54,858 nt of DNA from Saccharospirillaceae bacterium (GTDB lineage: Bacteria > Pseudomonadota > Gammaproteobacteria > Pseudomonadales > Oceanobacteraceae): positions 1-54,858 of the forward strand of contig JAJOJJ010000006.1 in NCBI GenBank assembly GCA_021208685.1, written 5' to 3'. A program made the position numbers and the translations under genes. Positions 27,401 to 37,478 of the stretch are shown in pieces. How positions within the stretch are numbered: the stretch's first letter is position 1; every line of letters begins with the position of its first letter. Below the pieces are notes generated by a model that saw only the letters and a program-made list of their open reading frames with translations, did no database searches and had not been told where the DNA came from.

Positions 27401-27941
27401 TAACCGCTTCTTCGCCAGGACGGCCGGTACGCTGTAATTCAACATAAAAGCGGTCAGGAAAATGCTTAAGATATTCGCGCACCAGAATTTCGGCATCCGA
27501 AACCTTGCCTTTGATCACCCGCTGGCCGACATCCCCATCACGCCCGCCGGATAAAATGATCAGTCCGGCATTTTTCTCAAACAGCCATTCTTTTTTTACG
27601 ATGGCTTTGTCGTAATGCTGGTTTTGGGCGTATGCACGGGAGATCAGTTCACGCAGACCCAGATAACCATCGGGGTTCAGACAGAGGGCTGTAATCCGGA
27701 ACGGCTGAGTAATGTCTTCCGGATTCTCCAGCCACAAATCCGCACCGAGCACCGGTTTCACGCCCGCTTCCATGGCGCTCTTATAGAATTTGACCAGAGC
27801 GTACATATTCGCCTGATCGGTCAGCGCGACCGCCGGCATACCCAGCTCCGCGACTTTACCAATCAGCTTTTTAACCCGGATGGTGCTGTCGTACAGCGAA
27901 AATTCGGAGTGAACCCGGAGGTGTACAAAGCCCTGTGACAT
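24447..27941 (-). CDS. dnaE: DNA polymerase III subunit alpha
   Basis: 1164 residues, normal for DnaE1. It starts with the PHP domain (FVHLRVHSEFSLYDSTIRV), followed by the catalytic core with PDFDIDFCMENREQV (two catalytic aspartates), GPGRGSGAGSLVAYA, and the third Asp region; then the beta-clamp-binding and OB domain (DMRIMKNKRGDNMCFVTLDD) near residues 980-1060. It is the replicative polymerase. Upstream, 84 bp away and on the same strand, is an ATP-grasp gene. Confidence 0.97.
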   Translation of the reverse strand: MSQGFVHLRVHSEFSLYDSTIRVKKLIGKVAELGMPAVALTDQANMYALVKFYKSAMEAGVKPVLGADLWLENPEDITQPFRITALCLNPDGYLGLRELISRAYAQNQHYDKAIVKKEWLFEKNAGLIILSGGRDGDVGQRVIKGKVSDAEILVREYLKHFPDRFYVELQRTGRPGEEAVIRAGIAMSARCGVPLVATNDVRFLVADDFEAHETRVAIGQGYALEDKRRPREYTEQQYFRSAEEMAELFSDIPSAIDNTVEIAKRCTVEVLLGKYFLPDYPIPEGMSEADFFRKISQVGLEERLDIILAGLDKHSEEYAARRKPYDDRLNFELDIIIQMGFPGYFLIVMDFIQWAKDHDIPVGPGRGSGAGSLVAYAQKITDLDPLEYDLLFERFLNPERVSMPDFDIDFCMENREQVIAYVADTYGREAVSQIVTFGTMAAKAVVRDVARAQGKSFGLADKLSKLIPGDPGMTLEKALASEALLKEFLDEDEEAQEIWEMALKLEGIARQTGKHAGGVVIAPTKLTDFSATACEPDGTGLVTQFDKNDVEEAGLVKFDFLGLRTLTIIDWALKTINSKRARDNLPPVDISQIPLDDEPSYKLLKAAQTTAVFQLESRGMKDLIRRLQPDNIEDMIALVALFRPGPLESGMVDDFINRKHGRAKVAYPHPDFEHESLKETLEPTYGVIVYQEQVMQIAQILAGYTLGGADMLRRAMGKKKPEEMAKQRDTFRDGAASQGVDPDLAMKIFDLVEKFAGYGFNKSHSAAYAVVSYQTLWLKQHYPAPFMAAVLTSDMQNTDKVVTFIEECREMGLELVLPDVNQSQFGFTVNDDGAIVYGLGAVKGVGEGPIAAIIAARSEGPFKDLFDFCQRVDGKKMNKRVLEALVRCGAFDRLESTAPRSVLMASLEDAIKSAGQTAANEAAGMMDLFGEVQEEAAVGADPYERYRHLRDWSLKERLQGEKDTLGLFVTGHPFDEYEHEVRKLVPNKLSHLQEAKAPQKLAGLVVDMRIMKNKRGDNMCFVTLDDRSGRVEVALFSDIYEQVREVVAKDRVLVVEALVSHDDYSGGLKATGRAAMEISQARLAFAKALRIRVDGERSEDDFCNDLKRLLQRMDNGCPVVLDFHNSVARCDIQLDDSWRINPSDEQLQELRYAYGDDAVELLFS

Positions 27942-28025
27942 GAACGGACGCCCTGACCAGCAAAAGGAGGCATTGTAACGGATTTTATAGCGGTTGGGTT
28001 CTGTTACCCCCGGCTTTCAGCCCGC

Positions 28026-28877
28026 TCAGACAACCTGCGGAAAATCCGGGCCGTCAAGATCCGGACGCTGGTGAGGACTTTCATTCGGGCCAGGGGAACC
28101 CGGTTCGCCGCCACTCCAGATACGGCCGAGATAGGCGTGAATTGCATCATCAATTCTGGCTTGCAAACCATTCAGCCCCTGATTGCCGAACAGACGGTTA
28201 AACTCGAATACATAGGGGTAATGACCCACCATGGCAATGTCAAAACCGCCATGATCAATTCCCAGGCCAAGAGCCAGCCTCTCGACCAGAGCACAGGCTT
28301 CCGGCGGCAGAATCCCGGCTTCAATCTGGCCACCCTTGGCGACATTGTTATAAAAACCGCGCTCAGCCTGTATCCGCCAGTATCCGCCCACAATCTGATC
28401 ACCAACCCAGACAATACGCAGGTCACGGTCAATGGGCAGATACTCCTGGGCATAAATCACCGGCGAAAGCGCCAGATAGCGGTTCCAGTCGGCCTGACTT
28501 TCAATCAGAAAGACACCATCCCCCATACTGCTTTTCGGTATTTTGGCGACAAAAGGCAGGGGCATCGTATCCCAAACCCGCGCCGCGTTAGCCGGCGTGT
28601 TGGCTTCGATCAGCGTCCAGGGCACATGCTGCGGCGCAATGGTCTGAAAGCAGCGCGTCATTTCGACCTTATCATGACCAATGTAGTAACTTGCCGGGCT
28701 GGGAAAAATACGCTTTTTCAGGCCATACAACAGCGCGTTTATCTGCCAGTATTGAGGAAACAGAACGCCATCGGCCGCGATCAGCAGATCGAGATGATGA
28801 TTCATCAGCTCCGGTTTCAGATACTGGGTTTGGGTAAAGTGAAGCGTACGGTAAGGATCAAAAGAAATCAGCTGCAT
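28026..28877 (-). CDS. RimK-like ATP-grasp ligase (function unknown)
   Basis: 283 residues. ATP-grasp features: FVAKIPKSSMGDGVFLIES (ATP-binding Lys and glycine loop), IYAQEYLPIDRDLRIVWVGDQIVGGYWR, and the metal-binding FEFNRLFGNQGLN near 220-232. The best comparison is the RimK/glutathione synthetase-like group, but the substrate is not apparent, and no adjacent peptide precursor or carrier is seen. The N-terminal ~80 residues are a divergent pre-ATP-grasp domain, and the last ~35 are Pro- and Gly-rich (GEPGSPGPNESPHQRP). It lies directly upstream of dnaE, same strand, and divergent from the YceK-like lipoprotein gene. Confidence 0.8.
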   Translation of the reverse strand: MQLISFDPYRTLHFTQTQYLKPELMNHHLDLLIAADGVLFPQYWQINALLYGLKKRIFPSPASYYIGHDKVEMTRCFQTIAPQHVPWTLIEANTPANAARVWDTMPLPFVAKIPKSSMGDGVFLIESQADWNRYLALSPVIYAQEYLPIDRDLRIVWVGDQIVGGYWRIQAERGFYNNVAKGGQIEAGILPPEACALVERLALGLGIDHGGFDIAMVGHYPYVFEFNRLFGNQGLNGLQARIDDAIHAYLGRIWSGGEPGSPGPNESPHQRPDLDGPDFPQVV

Positions 28878-28991
28878 AGATCACACGGGCGCGACCGGGA
28901 AGCATCATTAAGGGGCGGCGATATTAGCAATGGCCGCCTGATCTCTCAGCGAAATATTTTACTGCTGACGATCTGGCTTTTATTCAACCGC

Positions 28992-29426
28992 ATGCCGTCA
29001 GACGCAACTCCGGTGTTCGTCCCGGAAAGAACACTCTATGATCCGCACCAGACAAAACCGCTGGAGACTTCCTTGCCTGACTTGCTTGTAACCGAATGCC
29101 GCCAGCGCTTGATCAGCAGCCTGCTGATCCTGATGATGGTCATCAGCCTGCCCCTGCTGCAGGGATGTGGCACCGTGATCGCCCGCTCAGATACCAGCCC
29201 GGTCAACGCACGTTATTATCCGGGTACACAGGGAAGTCTGCTGTTGCTTGGCCTGGACGACCATACAGGCGAAGCCAGCGGCGAAATGGTGTTCTGCTGG
29301 ATATCTGTTGTTTGCCCGCTGTTCACCCTGATGGCTCTGCCGGTTGATATAACCCTGGATACGCTCCTGCTGCCTTACGATGCGCTGAAACCTGCCGCCA
29401 AACGCGATGGCACACTGGAGCAGTAA
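28992..29426 (+). CDS. YceK/YidQ-like (DUF1375-type) lipoprotein
   Basis: 144 residues from ATG 28992. The signal lies far from that start (RLISSLLILMMVISLPLLQG before Cys59), so translation may instead begin at TTG 29082, giving a normal ~28-residue lipoprotein signal with lipobox LLQGC. The mature part reads GTVIARSDTS, then YYPGTQGSLLLLGL and PVDITLDTLLLPYDAL, the pattern of the short YceK/YidQ lipoprotein family. Function is unknown. Upstream in-frame sequence back to 28071 is antisense to the ATP-grasp gene and is not part of it. Confidence 0.72.
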   Translation: MPSDATPVFVPERTLYDPHQTKPLETSLPDLLVTECRQRLISSLLILMMVISLPLLQGCGTVIARSDTSPVNARYYPGTQGSLLLLGLDDHTGEASGEMVFCWISVVCPLFTLMALPVDITLDTLLLPYDALKPAAKRDGTLEQ

Positions 29427-29486
29427 TTCCGAATACCGGCAGAAACAACCGGTGTAATGACCGCGGGATGCAATACAGCCAATAAA

Positions 29487-29514
29487 CAAAAAAGGAGCCG
29501 AAGCTCCTTTTTTA
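29487..29514. terminator. Bidirectional terminator between the lipoprotein gene and der
   Basis: AAAAGGAGC, CGAA tetraloop, GCTCCTTTTTT. It serves both convergent genes. Confidence 0.9.
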
Positions 29515-29535
29515 TGGGTAAAAACCGGCCCGTTA

Positions 29536-31020
29536 TCAGGTCGGTTTTTTATAGCTTTTGCGTAATTGCTTACGCGCTTTTTCAATCTTGATTTTACGTT
29601 TGTTATCCGTCCGCTCCACCGCTTCTGCACGACGTCTGCTGCTGTGGCGGATTTCTTTTTCTTTACCTGCGAAAGGGTTTTCCCCCTGACGGAATTCCAT
29701 GCGGATCGGCGTCCCCTTAATCTCCAGCACCCGGCGGAAAGTGTTGGCCAGATAACGCTTGTAGTCTTCCGGTAAGTCTTTTGCCAGATTGCCGTGCACC
29801 ACAATAATAGGCGGGTTGGAGCCACCCTGGTGGGCATAGCGCAGTTTTGGCCGGCGGTTACGCACCACCGGTGGCTGATGGCTGGCCGTCGCGTCTTCCA
29901 GAATACGGGTCAGCATATTGGTCTGCCATTTCGCCATGGATGACTGATAAGCCTGATCAACCGAGTCGTACAGATTACCCACGCCGGTACCGTGCAAGGC
30001 CGAAATAAAATGCATTTCAGCAAAGGTTAAAAAGTCAAAACGGCGATCAATTTCGGCTTTTACCCGCTCTTTTGCATCGGCTTCCATACCGTCCCATTTG
30101 TTGATGGCAATCACCAGCGCGCGGCCAGAGTTCAGCACGAAACTGAGCATGTGCAGGTCCTGCTCGACGATACCGGTACGGGCATCGAGCACCAGAATAC
30201 ACACATGGCAATCCTGAATGGCCTGCAGGGTTTTAATAATGGAAAATTTTTCCGCCACCTCGGAAATATTCTTACGGCGGCGCACACCGGCGGTATCAAT
30301 CAGGGTGTATTCCTGACCGTGACGCTCGTAGGGGATATAAATACTGTCGCGGGTGGTACCGGCTTCATCGAATACGACAACGCGCTCTTCACCAAGGAAG
30401 CGGTTTACCAACGTCGATTTACCCACATTCGGACGGCCAACCACGGCAATTTTAATGCCTTTAACGTCGAGGGCTTCGTGCACCGGTGCGTCTTCACCAG
30501 CCAGTTCACGGAAGTAATCGTCATCGTCCTGCGGCAATTCACCCAGTACGTATTCAATCAATGCGCTGATGCCACGGTTATGCGCTGCAGCAATTGGCAA
30601 CGGCTCACCCATGCCAAGCTCAAAGAACTCACCCAAAACCAGATCGGGGTTTTTACCGTCGATTTTGTTGGCAACCAGATAAGCATCCTTGCCGCTGCGG
30701 CGCAGGTATTCGGCAATCATCCGGTCACCATTGGTAATACCGGCACCGACATCGACCATAAAAAAGACAATATCGGCTTCTTTAATGGCCTGAAAGCTTT
30801 GCGCGGCCATGGCCTCGTCAATGCCCTCTTCCTGGCCGCTGATACCACCGGTATCAATCACGATGAATGGCACATCACCTACCTTGCCCTCACCGTACTT
30901 ACGGTCACGGGTCAGGCCGGCAATTTCAGCCACCAGCGCATCACGGCTTTTGGTCAGACGGTTAAACAGCGTGGACTTGCCCACGTTGGGACGTCCGACC
31001 AGAGCAATCACAGGGACCAT
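29536..31020 (-). CDS. der: Ribosome biogenesis GTPase Der
   Basis: 494 residues, tandem GTPase domains with P-loops GRPNVGKS at 9-16 and ~195-202, each with its own DTxG, NKxD motifs ([16 protein letters not shown]), then a C-terminal KH-like domain and a basic tail rich in Lys and Arg. Der acts late in 50S maturation. It is the last gene of the minus-strand hisS-yfgM-bamB-der block, 80 bp after bamB. Confidence 0.97.
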   Translation of the reverse strand: MVPVIALVGRPNVGKSTLFNRLTKSRDALVAEIAGLTRDRKYGEGKVGDVPFIVIDTGGISGQEEGIDEAMAAQSFQAIKEADIVFFMVDVGAGITNGDRMIAEYLRRSGKDAYLVANKIDGKNPDLVLGEFFELGMGEPLPIAAAHNRGISALIEYVLGELPQDDDDYFRELAGEDAPVHEALDVKGIKIAVVGRPNVGKSTLVNRFLGEERVVVFDEAGTTRDSIYIPYERHGQEYTLIDTAGVRRRKNISEVAEKFSIIKTLQAIQDCHVCILVLDARTGIVEQDLHMLSFVLNSGRALVIAINKWDGMEADAKERVKAEIDRRFDFLTFAEMHFISALHGTGVGNLYDSVDQAYQSSMAKWQTNMLTRILEDATASHQPPVVRNRRPKLRYAHQGGSNPPIIVVHGNLAKDLPEDYKRYLANTFRRVLEIKGTPIRMEFRQGENPFAGKEKEIRHSSRRRAEAVERTDNKRKIKIEKARKQLRKSYKKPT

Positions 31021-31100
31021 GATCAGAAAACCTCATTCAGAAAATAAAACAGGCGTCGCTATACGACGCCCGGAAAAAAACAATGTCGGTAGCGCCGGGA

Positions 31101-32345
31101 TCAGTCGGCCTGAACGCTCAGCAACAGCAGTTCACCGGCATTGGTGTACACCAGCAGACCTTTATCCGTTGCCACTAACGGACTGCGGATGCCCATATCG
31201 CGGCCACGCAGTGCACGCCAGTTGGTGCCGTCAGTCTGATTAGGATAGTTGACGTGCAGGGGTTTAGGGCGCAACAGTTTGCGTCCCACCAGTTCGCCAT
31301 CCACCTGATTCATTATGTGCAGATAGCCTTCACTGTCCGCCACGGCCAGCCAGCTGCCCAAGGCGCTGACCTGCCCCAGACGGCGGCCCTGCAACGCTTT
31401 TTGCGTCCACACTTTGGCACCACTGGCCATGTCGTACGACTGGATGTGATCGCTGTCCAGCGTCAGGTACAGGTTACCCAGCGCCAGCTCAGGACTGGTG
31501 TAGGTTGAGCCATCTTCTTCCCAGCGGGTTTCGCCATTCAGCGAAACCGCGGCCAGCTTACCGTGATAACTGGCGGCATAGATCACACCGTTATCCCAGA
31601 TTGGCGCGCCATCGACATCCACCAGACGCTCCAGCTCAGAGCGGCCATCCGGTGACGCCAGACGAACTTCCCAGCGCGGGATACCCAGGGTTTTGTCCAG
31701 CGCCACCAGTTTGCCCGTGGCAAAACCGGTAATCACCAGCGGATCCAGAACCAGCGGTGTGCCGGTGCCGCGCACGGTCAGTACCGGCATCGCGGTTTCG
31801 TAAGACCAGGCCTGTTTGCCATCAGCGCGTTCGAACGCAGTAACACGGCCATCGACGGTATGAATAAAGACCCGTTTGCTGTCGATACCCGCTGGTGCAA
31901 CGGACTCACTGGTCATGCGCGCACGCCAGATTTCACGGCCATCGGTGCTGTTCAGGCAATGCAGGAAACCGTCACGGGTCGCAACAAACAGCTGGCCGTT
32001 ATCTTCTGCAACACCGGCTGTAACCGGCTGTTCAAGATCAATGCTCCACTGTTCACTGCCATCGGCCAGATCCAGGGCATACACCTCGCCGGAGGTATCG
32101 GCCATAAACACGGTATCACCGCTCAGCACCGGGCGCAGACGGGTGTACGCGGTTCCGGCGCCGACACCAAGCTGCTTGCGCCACTCGATTGAGATAGCGG
32201 TTTGATCGGCATAATCGGGCAGCCCTGCCTCGTCGGCAGCGTCAGCCGCTGCAGGTTCTGACTGATTGGCTGGCTGACTGGCACAGCCACTCAGCTGCAC
32301 GGCCAGCAATGCACTCAACAGGACGAAGGCAGAACTCAAGCGCAT
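31101..32345 (-). CDS. bamB: Outer-membrane assembly lipoprotein BamB
   Basis: 414 residues: a lipoprotein signal with lipobox LSGC (Cys21), then an eight-bladed propeller of PQQ-type repeats (YALDLADGSEQWS, LHCLNSTDGREIW, AFERADGKQAW). BamB is part of the BAM complex that folds barrel proteins into the outer membrane. It overlaps the yfgM stop by a few bases. The early acidic linker (PAAADAADEAGLPDYADQ) is longer than in E. coli. Confidence 0.95.
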   Translation of the reverse strand: MRLSSAFVLLSALLAVQLSGCASQPANQSEPAAADAADEAGLPDYADQTAISIEWRKQLGVGAGTAYTRLRPVLSGDTVFMADTSGEVYALDLADGSEQWSIDLEQPVTAGVAEDNGQLFVATRDGFLHCLNSTDGREIWRARMTSESVAPAGIDSKRVFIHTVDGRVTAFERADGKQAWSYETAMPVLTVRGTGTPLVLDPLVITGFATGKLVALDKTLGIPRWEVRLASPDGRSELERLVDVDGAPIWDNGVIYAASYHGKLAAVSLNGETRWEEDGSTYTSPELALGNLYLTLDSDHIQSYDMASGAKVWTQKALQGRRLGQVSALGSWLAVADSEGYLHIMNQVDGELVGRKLLRPKPLHVNYPNQTDGTNWRALRGRDMGIRSPLVATDKGLLVYTNAGELLLLSVQAD

Positions 32346-33007
32346 CAGGCGTCTCCGCTCGCAGCCAGGTTATCGATCTTGCGCTGCAGTTGCTGAGTGT
32401 TCAGCCCCAGATTGGCGGCAGCTTCCTGAGCGCGGATGTACGCAGCGCGGGCTTCACTCAGCTCACCTTTACGGAACAGAGCATCGCCTTTGGCTTCTTC
32501 AAACTGCGTCGCATAAGCGGCATCGGGCACGGTAGCCACCAGCGCCAGGGCTTCGTCCATTTTTTCCTGCTGAATCAGGATATTGGCCAGACGGGCCTGA
32601 GCGGTGTATTTGATCGGGCCTTCCTCGGCGCTGGCGATAACGCCATTCAGTTCGGTAACGGCGGTATCAAAGTCTCCGGCATCCGCAGCAAAACGCGCCA
32701 GAAACAGAGCACCAAACTGACCATAACTGGTGTTGCCGAAGTCATTTTTCAGCTGAGTGGCCAGCGCTTCCATTTCCGCTTTGGCGGCTTCGTCCTGCTG
32801 AGCAACCGGCTGGGCGACTTTATCGACCAGTTGCGAGTACAGCATGGAGGCTGATTCCGCTGTTGCCTGCTGGTTAGCCTGATAGCTGTTCCAGCCAAAC
32901 CAGCCACCGGCCACAATAACGATGGTCGCCAGCAGGCTCTTACCGTTTTCTGACCACCATTTTTTCAGCAGTTCGGCCTGCTCTTCATCCGTACGATATT
33001 CAGTCAT
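32345..33007 (-). CDS. yfgM: YfgM-like TPR membrane protein
   Basis: 220 residues. A short cytosolic N-terminus (MTEYRTDEEQAELLKKWWSE) leads into one transmembrane segment (~24-43, LLATIVIVAGGWFGWNSYQA), followed by periplasmic TPR-type helices (QFGALFLARFAADAGDFDTA, AEEGPIKYTAQARLANILIQ). E. coli YfgM interacts with the Sec translocon and PpiD. The hisS-yfgM-bamB order is conserved, and its stop overlaps the bamB start. Confidence 0.9.
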   Translation of the reverse strand: MTEYRTDEEQAELLKKWWSENGKSLLATIVIVAGGWFGWNSYQANQQATAESASMLYSQLVDKVAQPVAQQDEAAKAEMEALATQLKNDFGNTSYGQFGALFLARFAADAGDFDTAVTELNGVIASAEEGPIKYTAQARLANILIQQEKMDEALALVATVPDAAYATQFEEAKGDALFRKGELSEARAAYIRAQEAAANLGLNTQQLQRKIDNLAASGDA

Positions 33008-33050
33008 GCGTCCACTTCCCCAAAAAACGAATGTTGTAAGTTATTGGTTA

Positions 33051-34331
33051 TTAAAAAATTTCATTGGCCAGCCAGGCGGCCAGACCGTCCAGCGCCAGCG
33101 TCTGCTGACCACCATCACCGCGCAGATCTTTTGCCGTCACCATACCCTTGGCCATTTCATCTTCGCCCAGCAACAGTGCCAGATGCGCTCCGCTCTTGTC
33201 GGCTTTTTTCATCTGACTTTTGAAGCTGCCACCACCACAGTGGGTCTGAATACGTAACCAGCTGTGTTCGTCGCGCAGACGGTCTGCCAGCAACAGCGCT
33301 GCCTGGGCACTGCCCTCACCCACCGGACAGATATAAATGTCGAGGGTTTGGAGCACTTCCGCCGGGATCAGTTCCAGTGTTTCCAACAGCAGAATCAGGC
33401 GCTCAACGCCCATGGCAAAGCCGACCGCCGGGGTTGGTTTACCGCCCAGCTGCTCGACCAGACCGTCGTAACGGCCACCGGCACAGACGGTCCCCTGTGA
33501 GCCGAGCTTGTCGGTGACCCACTCGAACACGGTTTTACAGTAATAATCGAGACCGCGCACCAGACGCTGGTTGATTTCATATTTCACGCCGGCGGCATCG
33601 AGGATGCTGCGCAATGAAGCAAAATGTTCGCGGCTTTCATCGTCGAGGTAATCGTGCAGTTGCGGCGCATCGGCCAGCAGCGCCTGAGTCGCCGGATCTT
33701 TGCTGTCGAGAACGCGCAGCGGATTGCTGTCCAGGCGACGCTGACTGTCTTCGTCCAGCTGATCTTTGCGCGCACTGAGGAATTCCACCAGTGCATCACG
33801 GTAACGGGCACGGGCTTCATTGGAGCCTAACGTGTTCAGTTGCAGAGTCACCGCATCGGTTAAGCCGAGCTGTTTCCACAACCGCGCAGTCATCAGGATC
33901 ACTTCAGCGTCAATGTCGGCAGTGGCCATACCAAAGGTTTCCACGCCAATCTGGTAGAACTGGCGGTAACGGCCTTTCTGTGGACGCTCGTGACGAAACA
34001 TCGGGCCGGTGTACCACAGGCGCTGAGTCTGGTTGTACAGCAGGCCATGCTCTTCACAGGCACGCACGCAGCTGGCGGTTCCTTCCGGACGCAGGGTCAG
34101 GCTGTCGCCGTTGCGGTCATCAAAGGTGTACATTTCCTTTTCGACGATGTCGGTGACTTCGCCGATGGAGCGTTTGAACAGCGCGGTCTGTTCCACAATC
34201 GGCATGCGGATTTCGTCATAACCGTAAGAAGCCAACAGGTCTTTAACCGTGCCTTCGAGATACTGCCATACCGGGCTCTGGGCCGGCAGGATGTCGTTCA
34301 TGCCACGAATGGCCTGGATTTTATTCGCCAT
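33051..34331 (-). CDS. hisS: Histidyl-tRNA synthetase
   Basis: 426 residues, class II synthetase. Motif 2 region [17 protein letters not shown], the histidine-specific [15 protein letters not shown], motif 3 [11 protein letters not shown], and a C-terminal anticodon-binding domain (~330-426). It lies 23 bp downstream of ispG and 43 bp before yfgM. Confidence 0.97.
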   Translation of the reverse strand: MANKIQAIRGMNDILPAQSPVWQYLEGTVKDLLASYGYDEIRMPIVEQTALFKRSIGEVTDIVEKEMYTFDDRNGDSLTLRPEGTASCVRACEEHGLLYNQTQRLWYTGPMFRHERPQKGRYRQFYQIGVETFGMATADIDAEVILMTARLWKQLGLTDAVTLQLNTLGSNEARARYRDALVEFLSARKDQLDEDSQRRLDSNPLRVLDSKDPATQALLADAPQLHDYLDDESREHFASLRSILDAAGVKYEINQRLVRGLDYYCKTVFEWVTDKLGSQGTVCAGGRYDGLVEQLGGKPTPAVGFAMGVERLILLLETLELIPAEVLQTLDIYICPVGEGSAQAALLLADRLRDEHSWLRIQTHCGGGSFKSQMKKADKSGAHLALLLGEDEMAKGMVTAKDLRGDGGQQTLALDGLAAWLANEIF

Positions 34332-34354
34332 AGTCTCGTCTTTTCTGGGACCGC

Positions 34355-35473
34355 TCAGCTTTGGCTGACGATCAGATTTTTACGTTCTTCGTCCAGCTGG
34401 GCGGCGCGCTCACGGATGAGGCGCTCAAGATCATCCACCAGGGTTTCGTTCTGCAGTTTGCCCGCCGGTTTGCCGTCGATGTACACCAGATTCGGCTGAC
34501 CTCCGGCCAGTCCGATATCGGTTTCTTTTGATTCGCCGGGGCCATTCACCACACAGCCAATCACCGCTACGCTCATATCGGTGCGGATATCATCAACGCG
34601 CATTTCCAGTTCGTTCATGGTTTTGATCACATCGAAGTTCTGCCGTGAACAGCTTGGGCAGGCAATAAAGTTGATGCCACGGGAGCGCAGCTTCAGCGAT
34701 TTGAGCATGTCCCAGCCGACTTTGACTTCTTCAATCGGATCAGCGGCGAGCGATACCCGAATGGTGTCACCGATGCCTTCCCACAGCAGCAGGCCAAGGC
34801 CAATGGACGATTTCACGGTACCGCCGCGCAGACCACCGGCTTCGGTAATGCCCAGATGCAGGGGCTGCTCAATCTGGCCGGCAATCTGCTTGTAAGCCGC
34901 CACCGTCATGAAGATGTCGGACGCTTTCAGGCTGAGTTTGAAATCCGGAAAGTTCAGACGGTCGAGAATATCAATGTGACGCATGGCGGATTCCACCAGC
35001 GCGGCAGGGGTTGGTTCGCCATATTTCTTTTGCAGGTCTTTTTCCAGCGATCCTGCGTTCACACCAATACGGATCGGAATGCCGTTATGACGCGCCGCAT
35101 CCACCACCGCGCGCACGCGGTCTTCACGGCCGATATTACCGGGGTTAATGCGCAGGCAATCAACCCCCAGATCGGCAACGCGCAAGGCAATCTTGTAGTC
35201 AAAATGAATATCCGCCACCAGCGGAATGGTCACTTCTTTGCGGATTTTGCCAAAGGCTTCAGCCGCCTCCATGGTGGGTACAGACACGCGCACAATATCC
35301 GCACCGGCATCCTGAGCGCGCTGAATCTGCGCTACTGTGGCCGCCACATCGGTGGTTTCGGTATTGGTCATGGTCTGAATGGCAATCGGCGCATCACCGC
35401 CGACCGCGACGTTACCAACCCAGATTTTGCGACTCTGACGACGCTTGATGGGATTTTCGAAATGCATACTCAT
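34355..35473 (-). CDS. ispG: 4-hydroxy-3-methylbut-2-enyl diphosphate synthase (flavodoxin)
   Basis: 372 residues. N-terminal TIM barrel ([39 protein letters not shown]) and a C-terminal domain that binds a [4Fe-4S] cluster through [10 protein letters not shown] and the Cys of [11 protein letters not shown]. It carries out the penultimate step of the MEP isoprenoid pathway. It therefore depends on Fe-S assembly, for which the local isc cluster is incomplete. Its start overlaps pilW's stop. Confidence 0.97.
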   Translation of the reverse strand: MSMHFENPIKRRQSRKIWVGNVAVGGDAPIAIQTMTNTETTDVAATVAQIQRAQDAGADIVRVSVPTMEAAEAFGKIRKEVTIPLVADIHFDYKIALRVADLGVDCLRINPGNIGREDRVRAVVDAARHNGIPIRIGVNAGSLEKDLQKKYGEPTPAALVESAMRHIDILDRLNFPDFKLSLKASDIFMTVAAYKQIAGQIEQPLHLGITEAGGLRGGTVKSSIGLGLLLWEGIGDTIRVSLAADPIEEVKVGWDMLKSLKLRSRGINFIACPSCSRQNFDVIKTMNELEMRVDDIRTDMSVAVIGCVVNGPGESKETDIGLAGGQPNLVYIDGKPAGKLQNETLVDDLERLIRERAAQLDEERKNLIVSQS

Positions 35474-36288
35474 TATTTGGCTCCGGACAGGGAGTCCTGA
35501 TACAGACGGTATTCAACCGATTCCGGGAAATTACGCTTCAGCTCGGTCGCCAGTGCAACGGCACGCTGGGTATTCTGCTGCAGAGCAACCAGTTTAATAC
35601 CGAGCCACAGGCTGTGGGCGGTCTGACGGGTCTGCTCGCGCTGAACCAGGCGTTCAAACCGGTCATAGTATTTGAGTGATTCATCATAGCGCTGTGCTTC
35701 GAACAGCAGCGTTGAGATATTCACCAGCGCATCGACGTTGTAAGGCGCAATGCGCAGCGTCTGACCATAGCTGTCAATGGCCTGTTCGGTTTTGCCCTGA
35801 CGGTAAAAATTCAGTGCCAGATCGTTATAAGCCGAAGCGCGGTTGTCATAATAGCGGTCGTTGGCGGCAGCGTTCAGATACTCGTCGGCATCGTTGTAGC
35901 GCTTCATCTGCGAGTACAGCCGACCCAGATGATGACGCGCCAGCGTGAAGCGGTTGTCGTTACTCAGCGCTTTCCGGAAATAGTCTTCCGCCAGATCCAT
36001 TTCGCCTTCGGTTTGCCATACCAGACCCATCGCATCGTTGGCCGGGGCATGATCCGGGTTAATCGCCAGCGCTTTCTGCAAACGCTGACGCGCCCAGTCA
36101 GGACGGCCCTTCTGCAGATACCCCAGTCCAAGCTGGGTGTAGTTTTCCACGGCCTTTTCCGGTGAGGCTTTTTTGGTAAAGCGGCTTTCGGTCACAGTGA
36201 CACAGGAAGCCAGTGTCAGACTGAGCAGCACGACCAGCAGGCTGGCTGCGCGCGTGGTGATTGATGTTTTCATGCCCATCCCGGTCAT
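35473..36288 (-). CDS. pilW: Type IV pilus biogenesis/stability lipoprotein PilW (PilF)
   Basis: 271 residues from ATG 36288 (an internal ATG at 36273 is possible). Lipobox LASC gives lipidated Cys29. Six TPR-like repeats follow ([60 protein letters not shown]). The outer-membrane lipoprotein is needed for PilQ secretin assembly. In Pseudomonas rodZ lies between this gene and ispG; here pilW and ispG overlap and rodZ is absent. The start follows the rlmN stop with no gap. Confidence 0.92.
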   Translation of the reverse strand: MTGMGMKTSITTRAASLLVVLLSLTLASCVTVTESRFTKKASPEKAVENYTQLGLGYLQKGRPDWARQRLQKALAINPDHAPANDAMGLVWQTEGEMDLAEDYFRKALSNDNRFTLARHHLGRLYSQMKRYNDADEYLNAAANDRYYDNRASAYNDLALNFYRQGKTEQAIDSYGQTLRIAPYNVDALVNISTLLFEAQRYDESLKYYDRFERLVQREQTRQTAHSLWLGIKLVALQQNTQRAVALATELKRNFPESVEYRLYQDSLSGAK

Positions 36289-37419
36289 TTATTGGTTGCT
36301 CTGTGAAGACTCATCGATCTGCACCGCATTGATGTAACGCTCGCTGCGGCGTGTACGGTCCTGAACCTTGCCCACCAGCTGACCACAAGCAGCGTCGATA
36401 TCATCGCCGCGGGTCGAACGGATGGTAACAATATGTCCCTGATTCACCAGATAATCGCGGAAGCGGTACACGCGATTATTGCTCGGGCGCTTATAGCCGG
36501 AGTTTGGGAACGGGTTAAAGGGAATCAGGTTGATCTTGCACGGCACCTGTTTCATCAGTTCAGACAGTTGCACCGCGTGCTCCATCTCATCGTTCACGCC
36601 TTCCATCATGGTGTATTCGATGGTGGCTTTACGACGATCAGGCAGTTTCGCCAGATAGCGGTTAGTGGCCGCAATCAGCTCTTTAATCGGGTACTTTTTG
36701 TTGATCGGCACCAGCTGGTTACGCAGTTCATCATTCGGTGCGTGCAGCGATACCGCTAGGGATACATCGGTCACATCACCAAGCTTATCCATCATCGGCA
36801 CGACGCCGGAGGTGCTCAGGGTGACACGACGCTTGGACAGGCCATAGGCGTTGTCATCCATCATCAGCTGCATGGCATCAACAACGTTGTCGAAGTTCAG
36901 CAAAGGCTCGCCCATGCCCATCATCACCACATTGGTGATGCGGCGCTCGCGGCGCTCACCCGGTGCATGAAAACTCATGGCGGCCACGTATACCTGGCCA
37001 ATAATTTCCGCCACGCTGAGGTCGCGGTTGAAGCCCTGTTTACCGGTGGAGCAGAAACTGCAGTCGAGTGAACAGCCAATCTGCGAGCTCACACACAGCG
37101 TGCCCCGGTCTTTCTCCGGGATATAAACGGTTTCGACGGCGCTGCCGCCATCCATACGCATCACCCATTTACGGGTGCCGTCTTTGGAAAAATCTTCGTA
37201 AATCACTTCTGGCAGGCGGATTTCACAGACTTCGGCCATGCGCGCACGCAGTGGCTTACCCATGTTGGTCATGTTGTCGAAGTTGGCTTCGCCATATTGA
37301 TGAATCCATTTCAGCATTTGCTGAGCACGGAATTTCTTTTCGCCCATATCGGCAAAAAAGGCTTCCATTTTGGCGGGCGATAAGCCCAACAGATTAATTT
37401 TTTCTGGTGTATCGGACAT
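36289..37419 (-). CDS. rlmN: 23S rRNA (A2503-C2)/tRNA A37-C2 methyltransferase RlmN
   Basis: 376 residues starting at ATG 37419; a longer frame beginning at 37479 adds 20 residues that abut the ndk stop and are not conserved. Radical-SAM cluster motif CSLDCSFC (~116-123), upstream [10 protein letters not shown], and the C-terminal catalytic Cys in [10 protein letters not shown]. It also carries [12 protein letters not shown] and [10 protein letters not shown]-type family sequences. It methylates A2503 and some tRNAs. It is 59 bp downstream of ndk. Confidence 0.96.
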   Translation of the reverse strand: MSDTPEKINLLGLSPAKMEAFFADMGEKKFRAQQMLKWIHQYGEANFDNMTNMGKPLRARMAEVCEIRLPEVIYEDFSKDGTRKWVMRMDGGSAVETVYIPEKDRGTLCVSSQIGCSLDCSFCSTGKQGFNRDLSVAEIIGQVYVAAMSFHAPGERRERRITNVVMMGMGEPLLNFDNVVDAMQLMMDDNAYGLSKRRVTLSTSGVVPMMDKLGDVTDVSLAVSLHAPNDELRNQLVPINKKYPIKELIAATNRYLAKLPDRRKATIEYTMMEGVNDEMEHAVQLSELMKQVPCKINLIPFNPFPNSGYKRPSNNRVYRFRDYLVNQGHIVTIRSTRGDDIDAACGQLVGKVQDRTRRSERYINAVQIDESSQSNQ

Positions 37420-37478
37420 CAATTGGCTACCTGAAGGATTGAGATCAGAGGGCATGTCTGCCCTCTGAGTTCCGCTCA

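Noticed and set aside
28071-29426. 451-codon open frame running through the ATP-grasp region
   Set aside because: Its first ~300 codons are antisense to a well-supported gene; only the lipoprotein part from 28992 (or 29082) is real.
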